From: Oscillospiraceae bacterium
GTDB taxonomy: Bacteria > Bacillota_A > Clostridia > Oscillospirales > JAAYXM01
Assembly (NCBI GenBank): GCA_017408185.1
Contig: JAFQVE010000604.1
Location: 1 to 6,833, forward strand
Length of the DNA: 6,833 nucleotides
Direction: 5' to 3'
This document shows positions 1 through 4,040 of this stretch, one piece after another. The position numbers were made by a program, and so were the translations under genes. The notes under the pieces are model-generated. The model did no database searches. It was not told the origin of the DNA and saw only the letters and a program-made list of their open reading frames with translations. Within the stretch, counting starts at the first letter, position 1. Each line of letters starts with the position of its first letter.

Positions 1-1
1 A

Positions 2-1054
2 AGAAGCAAGAAGACCGGAAGCAATACAAGCTATGAATTCTGGGACGGAGATAACATTATCGCAGATACCGTCAGCGGATATACCATAGCAAATAACTAC
101 ATCCGTGGCTTGCGCCTTGCGGAGATAAGCAACAGCACGGCAACACGGCAGTATGCATTCAACGCACACGGCGATGTAACGGGGCTTGTTGACACAACAA
201 CCGGAGCGGTAACGGATTATACCTACGACGCATACGGAAATGAAGACAACGCATCAGCGACGGACACAAACCCGTTCCGTTACAGCGGAGAATACTACGA
301 TGCGGAAACCGGCTTCATCTACCTACGCGCCCGTTACTACGACCCGTCCATCGGTAGATTTACGGCGGAAGATACGCACTGGACATCCGAAAATATGGTA
401 TTCGGAGACAGAGAGTATCAGCCAAACGAAATCAAGATTCCGTCAATTGAAGCGATAAGGCAAAGTATAAATTTAAATATTTACGCATTAAATAATCCTG
501 TAAAATATTCCGATGTAACTGGAGAATCGGCACAAGCAGTACTCCGAAACAGTTGGATTCTAGGAGGTGGTTTTGCAGGAGTAGACGGAATGCTTCCATA
601 CGGCGATATTATAGGAGGGATTATAGGACTTGGGGGCACAATCGTTGCTGGTGGTGTTTGGGTATATGATTCGGTGGTAGCTCATTATACCGAGGCAAGG
701 AGTGCAACCATTAATGCGACAATCGCTTCAATTAAAGAAAAGGATTCAAGTGATGTAGTTATATATAGAAGCGGTAGTGGGAATGCTACGAATTTAACTC
801 CTCGTGAAGTTGATATTACAGGGCTTTCTTATTCTACTGTAATGCCGACATCTGGATCATTTACAGTAACTTCTATAAACACAATTAATGCAACTGGTGT
901 TTTGAAAGCTGTGCAGGATGGTTCTAAACATGTTTCGGTTTCCACTGTAAATCCTTCAAAAATGAAAGAATGGATAAAGTCGCGTCCTACAGCTTTGTTA
1001 CAACCACATGAATATACGAAACTACTTCAAAACATATCAACAAAGATAAAGTAG
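2..1054 (+). CDS. RHS/YD-repeat polymorphic toxin, C-terminal part (5' end outside window)
   Basis: The frame is open from base 2, so the gene starts upstream; 350 residues are visible. The first ~125 residues are RHS core: YD-repeat text (FNAHGDVTGL, TYDAYGNE) and then the RHS-associated signature RYSGEYYD...GFIYLRARYYDPSIGRFTAED. In known RHS proteins this core ends the shell that encloses a C-terminal toxin. Next comes a linker with THW...AIRQS...YALNNPVKY, an RHS variant I have seen in Clostridia, and a degenerate junction DVTGES where DPxGL is usual. Residues ~196-224 are Gly-rich and hydrophobic (GDIIGGIIGLGG) and could be a pre-toxin or membrane-active segment. The last ~100 residues (from VVIYRSGSGN, with GLSY and MKEWI) should be the toxic domain, which I do not recognise. 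The tip is AT-richer than the core (20/60 GC at 721-780 against 31/60 at 181-240). It is followed 15 nt later by an immunity-type gene. The RHS assignment is secure; the toxic activity is unknown. Confidence 0.9.
   Translation, partial: RSKKTGSNTSYEFWDGDNIIADTVSGYTIANNYIRGLRLAEISNSTATRQYAFNAHGDVTGLVDTTTGAVTDYTYDAYGNEDNASATDTNPFRYSGEYYDAETGFIYLRARYYDPSIGRFTAEDTHWTSENMVFGDREYQPNEIKIPSIEAIRQSINLNIYALNNPVKYSDVTGESAQAVLRNSWILGGGFAGVDGMLPYGDIIGGIIGLGGTIVAGGVWVYDSVVAHYTEARSATINATIASIKEKDSSDVVIYRSGSGNATNLTPREVDITGLSYSTVMPTSGSFTVTSINTINATGVLKAVQDGSKHVSVSTVNPSKMKEWIKSRPTALLQPHEYTKLLQNISTKIK
98..372 (+). repeat. RHS-core direct repeat, copy 1
   Basis: This 275-bp segment of the large RHS gene is repeated at 1668-1942 with no gaps, at a constant offset of 1570 bp. 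I counted about 26 mismatches by eye (~90% identity). Twelve of them lie in the first 60 bases. From 158 onward there are 14 differences, all synonymous. Codon phase is the same in both copies, so a crossover anywhere inside would give an in-frame chimera. Confidence 0.92.
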
Positions 1055-1069
1055 TAAAAGGAGAATGAA

Positions 1070-1519
1070 ATGACGCCTGAAAAAATAAAAAGCTATGTTG
1101 AAATGCTTAATTGGGAAAATCCGCAGGAAGAGCAGGATGAAGCCATTTGTATATTATCCCAAATAGATGAAAGGAATTTTGGACTTATTTTGGACAAGAG
1201 TAAAAAATCAACTTGGGAAAATGCAGTCAAGGTAATAAAACGAATTGGTTTTCCTCAAAATGAGTCATTGCTTCCGGGATTGCTGTGGTTGTTGCAGGAT
1301 GTGAACTGGCCCGGTGCAACTGAGGCTATAGAAATATTAGCGGAGATAGATAAAAAGACTGTAGTACCCTTGATAGAACAAGCTATTCACTCAGCTAATT
1401 TGAATGAGGATTTTATGTGGTTGGGTGGCTTGAGCCTTTTAGTAAGTAAATCAGGATACCTCGCAGAAGATTTTGATGATTCTTGTATTTTTGAAATTTT
1501 AAAAAAGGCAGATTTTTAA
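1070..1519 (+). CDS. DUF5071-like HEAT-type immunity protein
   Basis: This 149-residue acidic protein has no signal peptide or membrane segment, so it is probably cytoplasmic. The ATG is preceded by a strong AAAGGAG (1057-1063) with a 6-nt spacer, and the gene begins 15 nt after the RHS-toxin stop, so the two are almost certainly co-transcribed. It looks all-helical with short HEAT-like repeats: residues ~22-60 (AICILSQID, AVKVIKRIGFP), 66-90 (LLPGLLWLLQDVNWPGA) and 94-110. The W-LQD-NWP-A stretch is what I associate with DUF5071, a small family found as toxin-immunity partners and in related settings. Position behind a toxin tip, size and cytoplasmic character all fit immunity against the unrecognised tip encoded at about 750-1054. 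The family label is from memory of the motif; the immunity role is inferred from context. Confidence 0.72.
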   Translation: MTPEKIKSYVEMLNWENPQEEQDEAICILSQIDERNFGLILDKSKKSTWENAVKVIKRIGFPQNESLLPGLLWLLQDVNWPGATEAIEILAEIDKKTVVPLIEQAIHSANLNEDFMWLGGLSLLVSKSGYLAEDFDDSCIFEILKKADF

Positions 1520-1557
1520 TCAATTTTATTCGGAGATATCCGACACAAGGTGAGACA

Positions 1558-1584
1558 GACACAAGGGGACGGTTCTGCTGTGTT
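1558..1584. repeat. Short imperfect palindrome with GGGGACGGTTCT centre, possible REP-like element
   Basis: GACACA (1558-1563) can pair with TGTGTT (1579-1584) using one G-U pair, around a GGGGACGGTTCT centre that can pair further only through wobbles. The 9-mer GACACAAGG also occurs at 1542-1550, 16 bp upstream. Sequences of this form are, as far as I recall, dispersed in Firmicutes genomes, sometimes near IS200-type transposases. No transposase is present here, so the call is tentative. Confidence 0.3.
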
Positions 1585-1594
1585 AACGAATCCG

Positions 1595-1622
1595 GTGAGG
1601 CGGCGGGCTTCCGCCGCCTCAC
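1595..1622. repeat. 28-nt perfect hairpin (12-bp stem), hairpin A
   Basis: GTGAGGCGGCGG (1595-1606) is fully complementary to CCGCCGCCTCAC (1611-1622) around a 4-nt GCTT loop. It lies between the immunity gene and the orphan RHS cassette. It is stable enough to be a terminator, but no T-run follows it on either strand, so a canonical intrinsic terminator is doubtful. A related hairpin of the same length occurs at 3331-3358. Confidence 0.75.
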
Positions 1623-1634
1623 AATCTAAGAAAT

Positions 1635-1641
1635 GAGGTGG
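1635..1641 (+). promoter_or_regulatory. Shine-Dalgarno GAGGTGG of the orphan RHS cassette
   Basis: GAGGTGG ends 8 nt before an in-frame TTG at 1650, a normal spacing, whereas the upstream GTG at 1638 lies inside this motif and has no good RBS of its own. If the cassette is translated independently, TTG 1650 is the better start. Confidence 0.5.
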
Positions 1642-2618
1642 AAATTCCATTGAGCTACACCAATACCTACATCCGAGGTTTACGGCTTGCGGAGATTGAC
1701 GACGGTACGGCAACACGGCAGTATACGTTCAACGCACACGGCGATGTAACGGGGCTTGTTGATACAACAACCGGAGCGGTAACGGATTACACCTACGACG
1801 CATACGGTAATGAAGACAACGCAAGCGCGACCGATACAAACCCGTTCCGCTACAGCGGAGAATACTACGATGCGGAAACCGGCTTCATCTACCTCCGCGC
1901 CCGTTACTACGACCCGTCTATCGGCAGATTCACCGCGGAAGACCCCATCCGCGACGGGACCAACTGGTATGTGTATTGCTATAACAATCCTGTGAAGTAT
2001 GTGGATCCGTGGGGGTTAGCACCAGGTGATTATTTTAAAACTCGTAATGAAGCAGCTGCTGATTTTGGGTTTTATACTGCCATGACATCGTTTAAACTGG
2101 GAGAAGAACTTGCTTCTGCAATTTACAAAACTAACGAAAACGGAGAGATATATTACTACTATGACGAACCGCGTAATGATCTAAAAACTCATAGCGAACG
2201 TGAAATTACCTTCTACATTCATTGGAGTGAAACTCCTATATCGTTGATTCATACTCACGGAATATACGACAGTGTTACAAGTAATACAAAGGATTTCTTT
2301 TCGACTCCCGATAATGTATTGTCAGGAAATCCCGACATTTCAGACATTGCACAGTCGAATGAATTGAGATTAGATTATTATTTAGTGTCCCCTGTTGGTA
2401 ATTTGCGGTTATACACTAGTGGGAGCAATAATCCGATGGGTCAATTAATACGTTCTGATTTACCTCGGGATCCGCGTTATGAAATCAATAATACCCTTTT
2501 AGGAAATTTGTTGAGATGGAACTTTCCTAAAGCAACTGATGATGATTTTGTGAATGCAAGGATTAACAATCCTGACAGTTGGTTGAACGCAATTAAGGAT
2601 TTGGAGGAATTTAGATAG
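1638..2618 (+). CDS. Orphan RHS tip cassette with DUF4329/JAMM-like toxin domain
   Basis: An in-frame stop at 1596-1598 closes the frame upstream, so this is not part of a full RHS gene. The GTG at 1638 is the outermost start and is used here for numbering; TTG 1650 fits the RBS better. Residues 8-102 repeat the end of the RHS core (TYIRGLRLAEI to GRFTAED). They are followed by a canonical junction, NNPVKYVDPWGL (116-127). From residue ~134 the sequence is unrelated to the first tip: an E-rich helix (EAAADFGFYTAMTS), AIYKTNENGEIYYYY, then SLIHTHGIYD and FSTPDN, and YYLVSPVGNLRLY. This order matches DUF4329, a domain common at RHS C-termini. H205, H207, S222 and D225 form an H-x-H...S-x2-D pattern like JAMM/MPN metalloproteases, so a metal-dependent peptidase toxin is possible. 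About 40 further residues follow. No secretion signal or delivery region is present, so this is a displaced cassette. An immunity-type gene begins 2 nt downstream. Confidence 0.85.
   Translation: MEIPLSYTNTYIRGLRLAEIDDGTATRQYTFNAHGDVTGLVDTTTGAVTDYTYDAYGNEDNASATDTNPFRYSGEYYDAETGFIYLRARYYDPSIGRFTAEDPIRDGTNWYVYCYNNPVKYVDPWGLAPGDYFKTRNEAAADFGFYTAMTSFKLGEELASAIYKTNENGEIYYYYDEPRNDLKTHSEREITFYIHWSETPISLIHTHGIYDSVTSNTKDFFSTPDNVLSGNPDISDIAQSNELRLDYYLVSPVGNLRLYTSGSNNPMGQLIRSDLPRDPRYEINNTLLGNLLRWNFPKATDDDFVNARINNPDSWLNAIKDLEEFR
1668..1942 (+). repeat. RHS-core direct repeat, copy 2
   Basis: This is the partner of 98-372. Similarity starts abruptly at the TAC codon of TYIRGL and ends at the GCGGAAGA of the TAED motif, after which the two tips share only the short NNPVKY text. 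The left boundary is where the orphan cassette was cut from an RHS gene. Confidence 0.92.
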
Positions 2619-2620
2619 CA

Positions 2621-3229
2621 ATGAAAAAGATCCTTCTTTTGATTTTGTTAATTTTATGTTTGACAACTGTGCTGAGTGCGGAGGAACTTATTTGTAAAGA
2701 GAATTTCCGAGAGGCAGAATACCAGATAAAAGTCGGCTCTCTTGACTTCACAAATAAATTGCCTATTTTTAACAATAATGGTAATACATATGTTTCGTTA
2801 AGAGATGTGTGCTCGGCGCTGGGAATACCCGTATACTGGGATAATGAAAATCGTATAGCGGTCATAGACAGATTCAACTCAGAAATTCGGGCAGACGGGG
2901 ATGCGGAAAGAACGGAACGAGGCATTGTTCCTGATGCAGAAACTGCATATACATATGGAAAAATGCTCCTTGAGAGTTACGCAGGAAGAAAATATGAATA
3001 CGAAACCGAGAAGATTCGCTTTTATCTTGATGTTGATTATTCGGAAGCGTACAATGCTTGGTATGTTGCACAGTATTATGAATGTAAGGGGGATTGGGGA
3101 ATTGGCACTAATGCTGCGCCTGCGGGCATTTTGCTGAACAAAAATACAGGAGAGGTTGTTTCCATCAACACACGTTCTGTAGTGGAAGAAATGGAAGGTA
3201 TAACACCGCCGTCTCTCGATGGGAATTAA
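2621..3229 (+). CDS. Secreted immunity protein: stalk-like domain plus NTF2-fold immunity domain
   Basis: This 202-residue protein starts with a classic signal peptide (MKKILLLILLILCLTTVLSA, cut likely before EE); there is no lipobox. Residues ~32-84 resemble the copper-amine-oxidase N-terminal-like 'stalk' domain of Firmicutes surface proteins (NGNTYVSLRDVCSALG, VYWDNENRIAVI). Residues ~102-184 fit the NTF2-fold immunity family: IVPDAETAYTYGKMLLESYAG at the start, a Trp-containing strand (AWYVAQYY), and the ending NKNTGEVVSINT. A tail of 18 residues follows. The ATG is 2 nt after the stop of the DUF4329 cassette, with GGAGG about 13 nt upstream, so translational coupling is likely. Position makes it the probable immunity partner of the DUF4329 tip. 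Its predicted export implies that the toxin would be neutralised outside the cytoplasm. Domain calls are by motif; the toxin-immunity pairing is inferred. Confidence 0.8.
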   Translation: MKKILLLILLILCLTTVLSAEELICKENFREAEYQIKVGSLDFTNKLPIFNNNGNTYVSLRDVCSALGIPVYWDNENRIAVIDRFNSEIRADGDAERTERGIVPDAETAYTYGKMLLESYAGRKYEYETEKIRFYLDVDYSEAYNAWYVAQYYECKGDWGIGTNAAPAGILLNKNTGEVVSINTRSVVEEMEGITPPSLDGN

Positions 3230-3246
3230 GTTTATTTAACTTAATT
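3224..3246. repeat. AT-rich 9-bp hairpin overlapping the stop codon
   Basis: AATTAAGTT (3224-3232) pairs with AACTTAATT (3238-3246) around a TATTT loop, and the TAA stop of the immunity gene lies inside the left arm. It is AT-rich and has no T-run after it, so it is a weak terminator candidate at most. Confidence 0.4.
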
Positions 3247-3320
3247 TGATAAACGTACGCATAAGAATGTAGGACGTTGAATGTAGAGAATTGGACAACA
3301 AAACGTACATTTTTATCAAA
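3245..3320. repeat. Inverted repeat TTTGATAAA / TTTATCAAA with internal direct repeat AAACGTAC
   Basis: TTTGATAAA (3245-3253) and TTTATCAAA (3312-3320) are exact inverted repeats 58 bp apart. AAACGTAC occurs directly at 3251-3258 and 3301-3308, and GAATGTAG at 3265-3272 and 3279-3286. The spacer contains no gene that I can see. It may be a relic of a small mobile or rearranged element. Confidence 0.4.
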
Positions 3321-3330
3321 CTTAAAACTA

Positions 3331-3358
3331 TTGAGGCGGCGAGATTCCGCTGCCTCAA
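3331..3358. repeat. 28-nt hairpin B, related to hairpin A
   Basis: TTGAGGCGGCG (3331-3341) pairs with CGCTGCCTCAA (3348-3358), with one G-U pair. Total length and arm layout equal those of the hairpin at 1595-1622. The outermost pair is T-A here and G-C there, a compensatory change that supports a conserved structure. It precedes the orphan immunity gene and has no T-run on either side. Confidence 0.7.
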
Positions 3359-3390
3359 TGCGAATCGGTGAGTACGCCTACATTATGTAT

Positions 3391-3397
3391 AGGTGAT
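3391..3397 (+). promoter_or_regulatory. Shine-Dalgarno AGGTGAT deciding the start at 3402
   Basis: AGGTGAT matches the 3' half of the AGGAGGTGAT consensus and sits just upstream of ATG 3402. The alternative starts GTG 3393 and ATG 3396 lie within this motif and would lack an RBS. Confidence 0.6.
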
Positions 3398-3401
3398 GTT
3401 T

Positions 3402-3983
3402 ATGAAATGCTTTAAGTGTATAATATTGGCAATATGTTTTCTGGTGTTGTGTTGTGCGATAGCTATTGCGTCAGATACAAGCGCTTTTGATACAATGAAA
3501 AACTTCAAGGCTGCAACGTATGATATAAAGCTTGAAAATGAGGTTATCAGCTTTAAGAAACCTGTCTTGGTTGAAGACGGAAATACATATGTTGCTTTGA
3601 GAGATATCTGCTGGGCGCTGGGATATTACGCCGATTGGGAACAACGCGATTGGGAGGTCAACATATTTCCGTATCGCTCAAAACAGATTGAAGTTTCCCC
3701 GACAACCAAACTGAAAGACGAAGGTGTTATTCCGGATGAGGAAACAGCCTTGGCGGTTGGTAAGGTTATATTGGAAAAATACGCTGAAAAAGAACTGGAA
3801 TATGAGACGGATATTATGAAGTATCAATTGACAGCTTCGTATTTAGCCGATGAGGATGCTTGGCTGATAATTCAAACTGTTAAACCGAAAAATCCTTTGG
3901 GCGGAGGCGGAGAAGACATCAACCATCGTCCGCAAATAAAGCTCGACAAAATGACAGGAGAAGTGCTATATATCAACACATAA
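3402..3983 (+). CDS. Orphan secreted immunity protein, paralogue (stalk-like plus NTF2-fold)
   Basis: This 193-residue protein uses the ATG chosen by its RBS; GTG 3393 would add three residues. It has a hydrophobic signal peptide with several cysteines (MKCFKCIILAICFLVLCCAI, cut likely after AIAS), but the residues before the cysteines do not form a lipobox. Residues ~40-90 are the stalk-like domain (DGNTYVALRDICWALG, ADWEQRDWEVNIF). Residues ~109-193 are the NTF2-fold immunity domain (VIPDEETALAVGKVILEKYA, AWLIIQTV, a Gly-rich loop, DKMTGEVLYINT). It is a clear paralogue of the protein at 2621-3229, with the same domain order and several identical motifs, but lacks the 18-residue tail. No toxin tip precedes it; the 172-bp spacer holds only hairpins and repeats. 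It therefore looks like an orphan immunity gene kept against a related or lost tip, and it ends the array just before a terminator. Confidence 0.8.
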   Translation: MKCFKCIILAICFLVLCCAIAIASDTSAFDTMKNFKAATYDIKLENEVISFKKPVLVEDGNTYVALRDICWALGYYADWEQRDWEVNIFPYRSKQIEVSPTTKLKDEGVIPDEETALAVGKVILEKYAEKELEYETDIMKYQLTASYLADEDAWLIIQTVKPKNPLGGGGEDINHRPQIKLDKMTGEVLYINT

Positions 3984-3985
3984 AC

Positions 3986-4027
3986 ACACACCACGCCATG
4001 CGGCATGAGCTGCATGGCGTGGTGTGT
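3986..4027. terminator. Strong bidirectional terminator hairpin between convergent genes
   Basis: The arms 3986-4004 and 4009-4027 (ACACACCACGCCATGCGGC and its partner) form a 19-bp stem with one G-U pair and a 4-nt ATGA loop. It begins 3 nt after the orphan immunity stop and lies 13 nt beyond the end of the convergent fucosidase gene. The flanks are AT-rich (TAAGTTAT to the right; TTTAT on the opposite strand) rather than pure T-runs, but placement and stability make a shared terminator likely. Confidence 0.85.
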
Positions 4028-4040
4028 TAAGTTATAACTC

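Noticed and set aside
1595..1622. Hairpin A as an intrinsic terminator.
   Set aside because: The stem is strong, but no T-run follows on either strand; kept as a repeat/structure only.
1413..1716. Minus-strand ORFs across the immunity-gene end and cassette spacer.
   Set aside because: They overlap a well-supported gene and the hairpin region, have low-complexity translations and no supporting RBS.
240..1995. A matching pair of +1-frame ORFs at 240-458 and 1810-1995 (both start MKTT and share AENTTMRKPASST).
   Set aside because: They are conserved only because they overlap the duplicated RHS core in another frame; the RHS frame shows purely synonymous change, whereas these frames change residues at the same sites.
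3291..3319. Promoter TTGGAC-17-TATCAA before the orphan immunity gene.
   Set aside because: Only about half of the -35 positions match and the -10 is poor; indistinguishable from AT-rich background.
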